A stretch of 64,000 nt of DNA from Geodermatophilus tzadiensis (GTDB lineage Bacteria; Actinomycetota; Actinomycetes; Mycobacteriales; Geodermatophilaceae), in contig NZ_PVTG01000005.1 of the NCBI RefSeq assembly GCF_003002915.1, forward strand, positions 209,652 through 273,651, given 5' to 3'. The notes beneath the pieces were generated by a model, which saw only the letters and a program-made list of their open reading frames with translations, made no database searches and had not been told where the DNA came from. Shown here piece after piece: positions 35,477 to 44,600 of the stretch. How positions within the stretch are numbered: the stretch's first letter is position 1; the number at the start of each line of letters is the position of its first letter. The position numbers were made by a program, and so were the translations under genes.

Positions 35477-36892
35477 GTGACCCGGACCGCCCCGGCAGCG
35501 CCCGCGTCGACGGCGGCCGCGCCGCGCACCGTGCAGCGCCGCACGCTCGCCGTCGTCGCCACCAGCACGCTCGTCGTGCTCGCCGCCTTCGTGACCCCGC
35601 TGGCGACCGCCGTCGCCACCGCCCGCGACCTCGGCGCCGGGCCCGGCGGGCAGGCGTGGCTGCTCTCGGCGATGAGCGTCGGGCTGGCCGCCGCCCTGCT
35701 GGTCGCCGGTGCCGGTGCCGACGACGTCGGCCGCCGCCGCGTGTTCACCGCCGGGCTGGTGCTGCTGGCCGCGGGCGCCGCGCTGACCGCCGCCGCCGGG
35801 TCCACCGGCGTCTTCGTCGCGGGGCGGCTGGTGCAGGGCGTCGGCGGCGCGGCCGTGCTGGCCTGCTCGCTCGGCCTGCTGGCACAGGTGTTCCCGCTCG
35901 GCCCGCCGCGGGCGCGGGCGGCGGCCGTGTGGGGTGCCAGCCTCGGCGCGGGCACCGGGGTCGGCGGGCTGGCCGCAGTGGTCCTGGACGGCGACACCGG
36001 CTGGCGGGCCACCCACGTGGTCACCGCCGTCCTGACCCTCGTGCTGGCCCTGGCTGCGCGGCTGCTGCTGCCGGAGTCGCCGCGCCCGCGCCGGCCGCGG
36101 GTGGACGTCGTGGGCCCGGTGCTGCTGGTGTCGGCGGTGTGCTGCCTGCTGGTCGGGCTGGTGGCGCCGCGCACCGGCGCGGGGACGGCGACCGGGGTGG
36201 CGCTGCTGGTCGCCGGCGTGCTGCTCGCCGCGGGCTTCGTGCTGGCCGAGGCGCGGGTGCGGGCGCCGATGGTGGACCTCGCGCTGTTCCGTGTCCGCGG
36301 CTTCGTCGCGGCCAACGTCGGGGCGCTGGTGACCGGCGCGGCCACGGTCGGGCTGATGTCCTACCTGGCCACCGTGCTGCAGCGCGGGCTGGGGGAGAGC
36401 CTGCTGGCCACGACGGTGCCGGTGGTCGTCTGGTCGGCGGTCGCCACCGCCACCTCCTGGGGGCTGCGCTGGGTGCCGGCCGTCGACGGGCGGCTGCTGC
36501 TGGCCGGCGGCCTGGCGGTGTCGGCGGCGGGGCTGGCCGCGCTCGCCGTCCTCGACGTCGGCGACCGGGGCACCGCGGTGCTGCCCGGGCTGCTCGTCCT
36601 GGGCGTCGGCTACGGCGCGGCCAACGCGGCGCTGGGCCGGGAGGCGGTCGCGCACGTGCCCGCCGAGCGGGCGGCCATGGGCAGCGGGGCCAACAACACC
36701 GCCCGCTACCTGGGCGCCGCCGTCGGAGCGACCCTGGTGGTCCTGCTGGTCACCGCCGCGGCACCGGCCGGCGCGGGCGCGGCCACCGCGCTGCTGGACG
36801 GCTGGGACGCCGCGGCGCTGGCCGCGGCGGGGCTGAGCGTCGCCGGGGCGCTGGCCGTGCTGGCGCTGCGGCCGGCCCGTCCGACCGCCTGA
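35477..36892 (+). CDS. MFS transporter (DHA2-like, 14-TM type)
   Basis: A 471-residue polytopic protein with about 14 hydrophobic segments. It has GADDVGRRRVFTAGLVLLA near residue 76 (the loop 2-3 MFS motif) and FVAGRLVQGVGGAAVLACSL, typical of the DHA2 drug-efflux group. GTG 35477; GGAGGCGCC upstream. A TetR-type regulator follows convergently 9 bp after the stop, so the pair is a likely efflux/repressor unit. Confidence 0.88.
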   Translation: MTRTAPAAPASTAAAPRTVQRRTLAVVATSTLVVLAAFVTPLATAVATARDLGAGPGGQAWLLSAMSVGLAAALLVAGAGADDVGRRRVFTAGLVLLAAGAALTAAAGSTGVFVAGRLVQGVGGAAVLACSLGLLAQVFPLGPPRARAAAVWGASLGAGTGVGGLAAVVLDGDTGWRATHVVTAVLTLVLALAARLLLPESPRPRRPRVDVVGPVLLVSAVCCLLVGLVAPRTGAGTATGVALLVAGVLLAAGFVLAEARVRAPMVDLALFRVRGFVAANVGALVTGAATVGLMSYLATVLQRGLGESLLATTVPVVVWSAVATATSWGLRWVPAVDGRLLLAGGLAVSAAGLAALAVLDVGDRGTAVLPGLLVLGVGYGAANAALGREAVAHVPAERAAMGSGANNTARYLGAAVGATLVVLLVTAAAPAGAGAATALLDGWDAAALAAAGLSVAGALAVLALRPARPTA

Positions 36893-36901
36893 GCCGCCGG
36901 C

Positions 36902-37531
36902 TCAGGAGCGGCGGGCGACCAGCTGGACGAGCACCTCGGTGGCGACGTCGGTGTCGTCGGCCAGGCAGGTGACCTCGCCGCGCTCGACGCGGGCCAGCAT
37001 CAGCTCGTTGAGCCCGCCGACGGCCGCCAGCACCAGGGCCCGGTCCACCGGGCGCACCTCGTCGGGGTGCCGCCCGGCCAGCTCGGCGGCCACGCCGCAG
37101 AGCAGCTCGACGTAGCGGTCGATCACCCGGCGCCGCAGGGTGAGAGCCGGGCGGCCGGCGGCCTGCACCTCGACGAGGGCGGCCCAGGCCACCTCGGGGT
37201 TGGCGGCCAGCAGCTCCACGTAGGCCCGCACCGCCGCGCGCAGCCGGTCGCGCCAGGGCAGGCCCGCGGCCGCGGCGTCCTCCTGCGCGGCCCGGACCGC
37301 GGCCAGCATCGTGTCCGAGGCGCGGGTGTAGAGCTCGAGGAGGCAGTGCTCCTTGTCCCGGAAGTGCGTGTAGACGACGGTCTTGGACACCCGGCCCGCC
37401 CGGGCGATGTCGGAGATCGTCGTGGCGCGGTAGCCCTTCTGGGCCATGCAGGTGGCCAGCGCGAGCAGGATGCGCACCCGCCGGGCGGCGTCGTCCTGGG
37501 TCGTGTCCTCGGGCACGACCGTGGCGCTCAC
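36902..37531 (-). CDS. TetR-family transcriptional regulator
   Basis: A 209-residue regulator. The N-terminal helix-turn-helix is clear (GYRATTISDIARAGRVSKTV then VYTHFRDKEHCL, about residues 33-64). A helical ligand domain follows (WRDRLRAAVRAYVELLAANPE). GTG 37531. It lies between two MFS genes, one convergent (stop 36892) and one divergent (start 37655), and could repress either. The palindrome at 35438 and the 123-bp gap to 37655 are the places to look for its operator. Confidence 0.92.
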   Translation of the reverse strand: MSATVVPEDTTQDDAARRVRILLALATCMAQKGYRATTISDIARAGRVSKTVVYTHFRDKEHCLLELYTRASDTMLAAVRAAQEDAAAAGLPWRDRLRAAVRAYVELLAANPEVAWAALVEVQAAGRPALTLRRRVIDRYVELLCGVAAELAGRHPDEVRPVDRALVLAAVGGLNELMLARVERGEVTCLADDTDVATEVLVQLVARRS

Positions 37532-37654
37532 CTGGCCGATCCTAGGCACGGGCGGGGGAGGCGCCGCCGCAGGGACGCCGGGGTCCGGTCGCCGGTGAGC
37601 GGGTTCACCGCTGCTCGGGGGAACAACCGCCGGGGCGGTGCTGTCGCTACCTGG

Positions 37655-38986
37655 GTGACCTCCACGACGCCCGTCCGCGCTCCCGCGCGCGCCTACGCCG
37701 TCTGGCTCACGGCGCTGGCCGCCTACGCCGTCGCGGTGTTCCACCGCGCCTCGCTCGGTGTGGCCGGCGTCGAGGCGCAGGAGCGCTTCTCGGCCGGGGC
37801 GTCGGCGGTCTCGCTGTTCCTCGTGCTGCAGCTGGCGGTCTACGCCGGGCTGCAGGTGCCGGTGGGGGTGGCGCTGGACCGGTTCGGCTCGCGCCGGCTG
37901 GTGCTGGTGGGCGCGCTGACCATGGCCGCCGGGCAGTTGGTGCTCGCCCTGGCCACCGACGTGCCCACCGCCGTCGCCGCGCGGGTGCTCGTCGGCGCCG
38001 GCGACGCGATGACGTTCATCAGCGTGCTGCGGGTGATCGGTTTCTGGTTCCCGGGGCCCACCGTCCCGGTGATCACCCAGCTCACCGGCATCCTGGGCCA
38101 GGTCGGGCAGATCGTGGCCGCGTACCCGCTGGTCGCGCTGCTGCACGGCGTGGGCTGGCGCAGCACCTTCCTCGGCGCCGCGGCGGTGGGCGTGCTCACC
38201 GCCGTCCTGGTGCTGGTCGCGCTGCGCGACGCGCCACCGGGCGCGGAGACCACCCGTCCCGCCGGGCTGGCCGAGGTGCGTCGCAGCCTGGCGCTGACCT
38301 GGCACGAGCCGGGCACCCGCGTCGGCCTCTACACGCACCTGGTCACCCAGTTCTCCGGCACCGTGTTCGCGCTGCTGTGGGGGTACCCGTTCCTCGTCGT
38401 CGGCCAGGGGCTCGCCCCGGGGACGGCGGCGGGCCTGCTGACCCTGCTGGTGGTCGTCGGCATGGGCGTGGGCCCGCTGCTCGGCCGGCTGTGCGGGCGC
38501 TGGCCGCTGCGTCGCTCAGTGCTCGTGCTCGGCATCCTCGCCGCCACCGTGACCGTGTGGACCGTCGTGCTGCTGTGGCCCGGGCGGGCGCCGGTGTGGC
38601 TGCTCGTCGTGCTGGTGCTGGTGCTGGGCACCAACGGCCCGGGCTCGATGATCGGCTTCGACTTCGCCCGCACCTGGAACCCGGCCGAGCGGCAGGGCAG
38701 CGCCAGCGGCGTGGTCAACGTCGGCGGCTTCGTCGCCTCGCTGCTGACCGTCCTGGCCATCGGCGCGGTGCTCGACCTGCTCACGCCCGGGGCCTCGACG
38801 GCCTACGACCTCGGCGCCTTCCGGGCCGCGTTCGCCGTCCAGTACGTGTTCTGGGCGGTCGGGCTGGTCGGCCTGCTGCGGCACCGGCGGGCGCTGCGGG
38901 CACGGCTGGCCCGCGACGGCGTCGTCCTCGCGCCGCTGCACGTGGCCGTGGGCGCCCGCCTGCGCGGGGGGTCGGCCTACCGCTGA
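37655..38986 (+). CDS. MFS transporter
   Basis: A 443-residue, 12-helix major facilitator. RASLGVAGVEAQERFSAGAS near residue 32, then GVALDRFGSRRLVLVG (the MFS loop 2-3 motif) and MIGFDFARTWNPAERQGSAS near 330. These recall actinobacterial anion/organic-acid carriers, but no substrate is evident. GTG 37655. It is divergent from the tetR gene across 123 bp, which would suit repression by that regulator. Confidence 0.87.
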   Translation: MTSTTPVRAPARAYAVWLTALAAYAVAVFHRASLGVAGVEAQERFSAGASAVSLFLVLQLAVYAGLQVPVGVALDRFGSRRLVLVGALTMAAGQLVLALATDVPTAVAARVLVGAGDAMTFISVLRVIGFWFPGPTVPVITQLTGILGQVGQIVAAYPLVALLHGVGWRSTFLGAAAVGVLTAVLVLVALRDAPPGAETTRPAGLAEVRRSLALTWHEPGTRVGLYTHLVTQFSGTVFALLWGYPFLVVGQGLAPGTAAGLLTLLVVVGMGVGPLLGRLCGRWPLRRSVLVLGILAATVTVWTVVLLWPGRAPVWLLVVLVLVLGTNGPGSMIGFDFARTWNPAERQGSASGVVNVGGFVASLLTVLAIGAVLDLLTPGASTAYDLGAFRAAFAVQYVFWAVGLVGLLRHRRALRARLARDGVVLAPLHVAVGARLRGGSAYR

Positions 38987-39035
38987 CGGGCCGCCGGGCG
39001 CCGTCCCGCCGGCCCCTGCGCCAGGATCGGGGGGC

Positions 39036-39545
39036 GTGGGAGCCGAGAGCCCGGACGCCTACCGGCCCGAGGCGTGGCACGACCTCGCCGTGGCGACCGT
39101 CGGTGCCACCGCGGCGCTGACCGGACTGCTGTTCGTCGCGGTCTCCATCAACCTCGACCGGGTCCTCGCGTTCCCGGTGCTCCCCCGCCGGGCCGCGACC
39201 ACACTGGGGCTGCTGGTGGCGCTGCTGGCCGCAGGTGTCTTCGTCCTCGTCCCCGGTCAGCCGGTGTCCGCCCTCGCCGCCGAGCTCGCCGGCACCGGCG
39301 TGCTGCTCGGCGCCGCCGGCGCGGCCGAGCTGGTGCGGGCCCGGGCGGAGGGGGACGCCCCGCGCGCCCCCCGGGTCCGCGCGGCGGTCCCGGTGCTGCT
39401 GCCGGCCGCTGCGCTGCTGGCGGCCGCGCTGTCGCTGGCCCTCGGGGCCGGGGGTGGTCTCTACTGGCTGGTGGGGGCGCTGGTCGGCGGGATCGCGGCG
39501 TCCTGCCTGACCGCGTGGGTGCTCCTGGTGGAGATCCAGCGCTGA
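39036..39545 (+). CDS. Hypothetical membrane protein
   Basis: A 169-residue protein with five hydrophobic helices after a short polar N-terminus (AESPDAYRPEAWHDLAV). The motif ATAALTGLLFVAVSINL in helix 1 is common in a family of uncharacterised actinobacterial membrane proteins. GTG 39036. It stands between an MFS gene and gluconokinase without clear coupling. Function unknown. Confidence 0.72.
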   Translation: MGAESPDAYRPEAWHDLAVATVGATAALTGLLFVAVSINLDRVLAFPVLPRRAATTLGLLVALLAAGVFVLVPGQPVSALAAELAGTGVLLGAAGAAELVRARAEGDAPRAPRVRAAVPVLLPAAALLAAALSLALGAGGGLYWLVGALVGGIAASCLTAWVLLVEIQR

Positions 39546-39584
39546 CCTCGCGCGGTCTCCACGGCTGCGGGCAGGATCGCCCGC

Positions 39585-41135
39585 ATGGAGGTCGTGGTCG
39601 GGCTGGACTCCGGGACGACGGCCACCAAGGCGGTCACCGCCGGGGTGGACGGGCGGGTCCGCGACCTGGTCAGCGTCGGCTACCCGCTGTCGGTGCCCGC
39701 GCCCGGCCGCGCCGAGCTCGACGCCCGGCGCCTGGCCGACGCCGCCGTGGAGGCGCTGGCCGCGGTCACCGCCCGAGCCCGCGACCGCGGCGACCGGGTG
39801 GTCGGCGTCTGCCTGTCGGCAGCGATGCACGGCCTGGTGCCGATGGACGACGACGGCCGGCCGCTGGGCCCGGTGGTGACCTGGGCCGACGACCGCGCCG
39901 CCGGGTTCGCCGAGGCCCTGCGCGCCGACGGACGGGCCGGCGGGCTGCACGCCCGCACCGGCACCCCGGTGCACCCGATGTCGCCGCTGCTCAAGCTGGC
40001 GGCGCTGCGCGCCGACGACCCCGACCGGCTGGCCGCGGTGCCGCGCTGGGGCGGGGTCAAGGAGCTCGTCGTCTCGGCGCTGCGCGGCGGGCCGCAGGTG
40101 CTCGACCGCTCCTGCGCGTCGGCCACCGGCCTCTACGGCCTCGCCTCGGGCGCCTGGGACACCGAGGCCCTCGAGGTCGCCGGCGTCCGCGCGGGCCAGC
40201 TCGGCGAGGTGCTGCCCACCACGGCGGTGCTGCGCGGCCTGCGCCCGGAGGTGGCCGCCGCGACCGGCCTGCCCGCGGACACGCCGCTGGTGCTCGGCGC
40301 CGCCGACGGCGTGCTGGCCAACCTCGGCATCGGCGCGGTCCGCCCCGAGGTCGCCGCGGTGTCGCTGGGCACCAGCGGCGCGATGCGGGTCGTCGTCCCG
40401 TCGCCGACGGTCGACCCCGCGCACCGGCTGTTCTGCTACGCGCTCACCGACGAGCACTGGGTGGTGGGCGGCGCGGTCAACAACGGCGGCTCGGTCGTGC
40501 GCTGGGCGGCGCAGGCGCTGGCCGCGGGGGAGGGGCCGCCGCCGGAGGGCGAGGCGGCCGACGCCCTCGACGCCCGGCTGCTGGCCGAGGCGGCCGAGGT
40601 GCCGCCCGGCAGCGACGGGCTGCTGTGCCTGCCCTACCTGCTCGGCGAGCGCGCGCCGTGGTGGCGCTCGGGGCTGCGCGGCGCCTACGTCGGGCTGCGC
40701 CGCGAGCACCGCCGCCCGCACCTGGTCCGGGCCGCCGTCGAGGGCGTGTGCCAGCAGCTGGCGCTGGTCCGCGACGCGTTCTCGGCCACCGGCCTGCCGG
40801 TGCGGGAGGTGCGCGCCACCGGCGGGGCGGTGGCCTCCTCGCTGTGGGTGCGGACGCTGGCCGCCGCCCTCGACCTGCCGGTGCGGGTGGCCGACTCGCC
40901 CGAGGGCACGGGCCTGGGCGCCTGCCTGCTGGGGCTGCACACGCTGGGGGCGCTGCCCGACCTCGACGCCGCCACCGGCCTGGTCGGCGTCTCCGACCCG
41001 GTGGTGCCCGACGCGGCCGCCGCCGCCCTGTACGCGCGGGTGCGCCCGCTGGTGGAGCAGTCCACGCAGGCGCTCACCGGCGTCCTCACCACCCTCGACG
41101 CCCTCGACGACAGCCCGTCGCACACCCCCGCCTGA
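39585..41135 (+). CDS. gntK: FGGY-family sugar kinase, probable gluconokinase
   Basis: A 516-residue FGGY kinase. The phosphate-1 motif GLDSGTTATKAV is at the N-terminus, SAAMHGLVPMDDDGRPLGP near 80, and TWADDRA near 103 as in GntK-type gluconate kinases. The catalytic Asp lies in LGAADGVLANLG near 240. The second FGGY signature is ATGGAVASSLWVRTLAAALDLPV. It would phosphorylate gluconate with ATP for the pentose phosphate or Entner-Doudoroff route; xylulokinase is the main alternative. No permease gene is adjacent. ATG 39585. Confidence 0.85.
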   Translation: MEVVVGLDSGTTATKAVTAGVDGRVRDLVSVGYPLSVPAPGRAELDARRLADAAVEALAAVTARARDRGDRVVGVCLSAAMHGLVPMDDDGRPLGPVVTWADDRAAGFAEALRADGRAGGLHARTGTPVHPMSPLLKLAALRADDPDRLAAVPRWGGVKELVVSALRGGPQVLDRSCASATGLYGLASGAWDTEALEVAGVRAGQLGEVLPTTAVLRGLRPEVAAATGLPADTPLVLGAADGVLANLGIGAVRPEVAAVSLGTSGAMRVVVPSPTVDPAHRLFCYALTDEHWVVGGAVNNGGSVVRWAAQALAAGEGPPPEGEAADALDARLLAEAAEVPPGSDGLLCLPYLLGERAPWWRSGLRGAYVGLRREHRRPHLVRAAVEGVCQQLALVRDAFSATGLPVREVRATGGAVASSLWVRTLAAALDLPVRVADSPEGTGLGACLLGLHTLGALPDLDAATGLVGVSDPVVPDAAAAALYARVRPLVEQSTQALTGVLTTLDALDDSPSHTPA

Positions 41136-41230
41136 CCCGGGCGCGGTGCCGTGCCTCCCGGGACCCGAACCGGTCCGGTCGGGGCCGTTCCGCGCCAGGA
41201 TGACGCCCTGGCGGCGAGCGGAGGGGCGAC

Positions 41231-42805
41231 ATGAGGGGTGTGGCGCGGGCGGCGGTGGCCGGCGTGGGCGCGGTGGCGGCGGTGGCCGCGCGGGACCTGC
41301 TGCAGCGGGAGCACACCCTGCTGCGCAACTTCCCGGTGCTCGGGCACGCCCGGTACCTGCTGGAGTCGATCGGGCCGGAGCTGCGGCAGTACCTGGTGGC
41401 CGGCAACAACGAGGAGCGGCCCTTCACCCGCGACCAGCGCCGGTGGGTCTACGCCTCGGCCAAGGGCGAGAACAACTACTTCGGGTTCGGCACCGACAAC
41501 GACCTCGAGTACACCGCCGGCTACCCGGTGATCAACCACCGCACGTTCGGCCGCGCCGTCCCGCCCTCGCACCCGGCGTCGGCCGCCGACGTCCGGCTGC
41601 CCGCGGCCAAGGTGCTCGGCGGCCCGCGCGGGCGGCGGCACGCCTTCCGGCCGGCGTCGGTGGTCAACGTGTCGGCGATGAGCTTCGGCTCGCTGTCGGG
41701 CGCGGCCGTCGAGGCGCTCAACCGCGGGGCCGCGCTGGCCGGGTGCCTGCACAACACCGGCGAGGGCGGCCTGTCGGTGCACCACCGGCACGGCGGCGAG
41801 CTGGTGTTCCAGATCGGCACCGCCTACTTCGGCTGCCGGGACGAGCAGGGCCGCTTCGACCTGCAACGGCTGTGCGACCTGGTGGCGGGCGCCCCGGTGC
41901 GGGCGCTGGAGATCAAGCTGAGCCAGGGCGCCAAGCCCGGCCTCGGCGGGGTGCTGCCGGCGGCGAAGGTCTCGGCCGAGATCGCCGCGGCCCGCGGGGT
42001 GCCCGAGGGCGTCGACTGCGTCAGCCCGTCACGGCACGCGGAGTTCACCGACGCCGACAGCCTGCTCGACTGGGTGGAGCTGCTCGCCGCCGAGACCGGG
42101 CTGCCGGTGGGCATCAAGTCCGCCGTCGGCGACATGGCCTTCTGGGACGAGCTGACCGAGCTCATGGCCACCACCGGCCGCGGCGTGGACTTCGTGACCA
42201 TCGACGGCGGCGAGGGCGGCACCGGCGCCGCGCCGCTGATCTTCACCGACTCGGTGTCGCTGCCCTTCCAGCTCGGCTTCGCCCGCGTCTACTCGGTCTT
42301 CGCCCGGCGCGGTCTGGCCGAGCAGGTCACCTTCGTCGGCGCCGGCAAGCTCGGCCTGCCCGACAACGCGGTCGTGGCGTTCGCGCTGGGCTGCGACACG
42401 GTCAACGTCGCCCGCGAGGCGATGCTGGCGATCGGCTGCATCCAGGCGCAGAAGTGCCACACCGACACCTGCCCGACCGGCGTCGCCACCCAGAACGCCT
42501 GGCTGGCGCACGGCCTGGACCCGGCGCTGAAGTCGGTGCGGCTGGCCGGCTACCTCGCCACGCTGCGCCGCGACCTGCTCAAGGTGGCGGAGGCCTGCGG
42601 CGTGGAGCACCCCGGGCTGATCGGCACGGAGTCGGTGGAGGTGCTCACCGGGCGCAGCGCGTCCACGCCGCTGGCGGAGGTGTACGGCTACGAGCCCGGC
42701 TGGGGGATGCCCTCGGCCGCCGACCGCGCCGCGATCGTGGAGCTCATGACGGCCGGGGCACCCCAGGGCGGCTCCGCGCCCCCGTCCGAGGACGCCCAGG
42801 CATAG
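41231..42805 (+). CDS. FMN-binding glutamate-synthase-domain protein
   Basis: A 524-residue protein with the central FMN barrel of glutamate synthase large subunit (GltB) but without its glutaminase domain. The N-terminal part has one hydrophobic helix (residues 4-22). The barrel runs about 110-480, with VSAMSFGSLSGAAVEALNRG, KPGLGGVLPAAKV, and TIDGGEGGTGAAP as phosphate-binding loops. C403, C409 and C414 (CIQAQKCHTDTCPTG) are the 3Fe-4S ligands. Family members are often called FMN-binding glutamate synthase family; the true reaction is unknown. ATG 41231. The last two codons and TAG stop are inside a long inverted repeat. Confidence 0.88.
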   Translation: MRGVARAAVAGVGAVAAVAARDLLQREHTLLRNFPVLGHARYLLESIGPELRQYLVAGNNEERPFTRDQRRWVYASAKGENNYFGFGTDNDLEYTAGYPVINHRTFGRAVPPSHPASAADVRLPAAKVLGGPRGRRHAFRPASVVNVSAMSFGSLSGAAVEALNRGAALAGCLHNTGEGGLSVHHRHGGELVFQIGTAYFGCRDEQGRFDLQRLCDLVAGAPVRALEIKLSQGAKPGLGGVLPAAKVSAEIAAARGVPEGVDCVSPSRHAEFTDADSLLDWVELLAAETGLPVGIKSAVGDMAFWDELTELMATTGRGVDFVTIDGGEGGTGAAPLIFTDSVSLPFQLGFARVYSVFARRGLAEQVTFVGAGKLGLPDNAVVAFALGCDTVNVAREAMLAIGCIQAQKCHTDTCPTGVATQNAWLAHGLDPALKSVRLAGYLATLRRDLLKVAEACGVEHPGLIGTESVEVLTGRSASTPLAEVYGYEPGWGMPSAADRAAIVELMTAGAPQGGSAPPSEDAQA

Positions 42806-42861
42806 GAGGCTCTCCCCACGTCCGGGGTGGCCCGGACGTGGGGAAAGCCTCCTATGCCTGG
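42796..42861. repeat. Long inverted repeat, copy 2 (supplies the stops of two convergent genes)
   Basis: Arms 42796-42826 and 42831-42861, 31 nt each with one mismatch, loop GTGG. Each arm reads CCAGGCATAGGAGGCT toward the centre. It therefore ends the + strand gene (TAG 42803-42805) and the - strand gene (TAG at 42854-42852), both with Gln-Ala-stop. It should also act as a bidirectional terminator. Confidence 0.93.
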
Positions 42862-43469
42862 CCGCGGAGCAGGTCCTCGAAGGAGGGGACGTCGGCGAAC
42901 GGGTCGGCCGGGCGCGCCGACGCAGGGCGCCCGGTGACGACGTCGGCCAGCTCGCCGGCGGCCCGGGTGATCCGCCGGCCCAGCTCACCGCCGTCGCCGC
43001 CGGCCCAGTCCTCGCTCGCGGCGAACACCGCGGTCGGCACGGTGACCGCCCGCAGGAAGGAGAACAGCGGGCGCATCGCGTGCTCGAGCACCAGCGAGTG
43101 CCGGGCGGTCCCCGCGGTGGCGGCGAGCAGCACCGGCTTGCCGGTCAGCGCGTCCTCCTCCAGCACGTCGACGAAGGACTTGAACAGCCCGCTGTAGGAC
43201 GCGGTGAACACCGGCGTCACGGCGAGGACCGCGTCGGCGCCGGTCACCGTCTCCACCGCCGCGCGCAGCGCCGCGTTCGGGAAGCCGGTGACGAAGGCGT
43301 CGGCCAGGTCGCGGGCGTGCTCACGCAGCTCGACGACCTCCACGGTGGCGTCCTCGCCCCGCTCGCGCAGGGCGGCCACGGTCGCGGCGGCCAGCCGGTC
43401 GGCCAGCAGCCGGGTCGACGACGGCGTCGACAGCCCGGCGCTGACCACGGCGAGGGTGCGTGTGGTCAT
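42852..43469 (-). CDS. NAD(P)H:FMN reductase, CE1759-like
   Basis: A 205-residue flavodoxin-fold FMN reductase. VVSAGLSTPSSTRLLADRLA at the N-terminus binds the FMN phosphate, and VTPVFTASYSGLFKSFVDVL near 85 is the flavin contact. It overlaps the upstream luciferase-like gene by 4 bases (ATGA). The pair looks like the LLM-duo families described from Corynebacterium (CE1758/CE1759), in which the reductase feeds FMNH2 to the monooxygenase. Ends QA-stop inside the inverted repeat. Confidence 0.9.
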   Translation of the reverse strand: MTTRTLAVVSAGLSTPSSTRLLADRLAAATVAALRERGEDATVEVVELREHARDLADAFVTGFPNAALRAAVETVTGADAVLAVTPVFTASYSGLFKSFVDVLEEDALTGKPVLLAATAGTARHSLVLEHAMRPLFSFLRAVTVPTAVFAASEDWAGGDGGELGRRITRAAGELADVVTGRPASARPADPFADVPSFEDLLRGQA

Positions 43470-44587
43470 GCGGAGACCTCCTCGGGCGTGGCCTCGGGCG
43501 TGGTCTGCTCGGCGGCCCGGCGGGCGGCGACCCGCGAGGCGTGGGTGGGGGCGTCGGGCACGTGCGCGGGCTTCAGCGCGGCGAACTCGCGGCGCAGCAC
43601 CGGCACGACCTCCTCGCCCAGGAGGTCCAGCTGCTCGAGCACGGTCTTCAGCGGCAGGCCGGCGTGGTCGATGAGGAACAGCTGCCGCTGGTAGTCGCCC
43701 ACGTAGTCGCGGAAGCCGAGGGTGCGCTCGATGACCTGCTGAGGGCTGCCCACGGTCAGCGGCGTCTCCCGGGAGAACTCCTCCAGCGAGGGACCGTGGC
43801 CGTAGACCGGCGCCTCGTCGAAGTAGGGCCGGAACTCGGCGACGGCGTCCTGGCTGTTCCTCCGCACGAACACCTGCCCGCCCAGGCCGACGATCGCCTG
43901 GTCGGCCGAGCCGTGACCGTGGTGCTCGAAGCGCTGCCGGTAGAACTCCACCATCCGCTGGGTGTGCTCCTTGGGCCAGAAGATGTGGTTGGAGAAGAAG
44001 CCGTCGCCGTAGTAGGCGGCCTGCTCGGCGATCTGCGGGCTGCGGATCGAGCCGTGCCAGACGAAGGGCGCGACGCCGTCGAGCGGCCGCGGCGTCGAGG
44101 TGAAGCCCTGCAGCGGCGTGCGGAACCGGCCCGACCAGTCGACGACGTCGGAGTCCCACAGCCGGCGCAGCAGCGCGTAGTTCTCGACCGCCAGCGGGAT
44201 GCCGTTGCGGATGTCCTGCCCGAACCAGGGGTAGACCGGGCCGGTGTTGCCGCGGCCCATCATGAGGTCGACGCGGCCGCCGGCGAGGTGCTGCAGCATC
44301 GCGTAGTCCTCGGCGATCTTCACCGGGTCGTTGGTGGTGATCAGCGTGGTCGCCGTCGACAGCTGCAGCCGGGTGGTCCGCGCCGCGACGTAGGCGAGCG
44401 TGGTCGTCGGCGAGGAGGAGAAGAACGGCGGGTTGTGGTGCTCGCCGAGGGCGAAGACGTCGAGCCCGACCTCCTCGACCTTCTCCGCGATGCGGACGAT
44501 CGCCTGGATCCGCTCCGCCTCGCTGGGCGTGCGGCCGGTGGTGGGGTCGGTCGTGACGTCACTGACCGAGAAGACGCCGAACTGCAT
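43466..44587 (-). CDS. LLM-class flavin-dependent monooxygenase, CE1758-like
   Basis: A 373-residue luciferase-like TIM-barrel protein. MQFGVFSVSDVT at the start, FALGEHHNPPFFSSSPTTTL near 45, GRVDLMMGRGNTGPVYPWFG near 105 and WHGSIRSPQIAEQAA near 185 are family signatures. It would hydroxylate or oxidise an unknown substrate with O2 and FMNH2 supplied by the reductase that follows. ATG 44587; GGAGCGGAG upstream. A palindrome just upstream (44601-44614) may be the operator of a MarR-type repressor. Confidence 0.9.
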   Translation of the reverse strand: MQFGVFSVSDVTTDPTTGRTPSEAERIQAIVRIAEKVEEVGLDVFALGEHHNPPFFSSSPTTTLAYVAARTTRLQLSTATTLITTNDPVKIAEDYAMLQHLAGGRVDLMMGRGNTGPVYPWFGQDIRNGIPLAVENYALLRRLWDSDVVDWSGRFRTPLQGFTSTPRPLDGVAPFVWHGSIRSPQIAEQAAYYGDGFFSNHIFWPKEHTQRMVEFYRQRFEHHGHGSADQAIVGLGGQVFVRRNSQDAVAEFRPYFDEAPVYGHGPSLEEFSRETPLTVGSPQQVIERTLGFRDYVGDYQRQLFLIDHAGLPLKTVLEQLDLLGEEVVPVLRREFAALKPAHVPDAPTHASRVAARRAAEQTTPEATPEEVSA

Positions 44588-44600
44588 CTCCGCTCCTCTT

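Noticed and set aside
35366..36345. Upstream continuation of the FAD/Fe-S reading frame (a 1456-codon open frame)
   Set aside because: Family homology begins just after GTG 34818; the extension lies opposite the cupin and MFS genes and has no domain.
31919..42861. Composite transposon bounded by the two long inverted repeats
   Set aside because: No transposase or integrase between them, the genes inside look native, and each element is itself a complete palindrome at a gene end.
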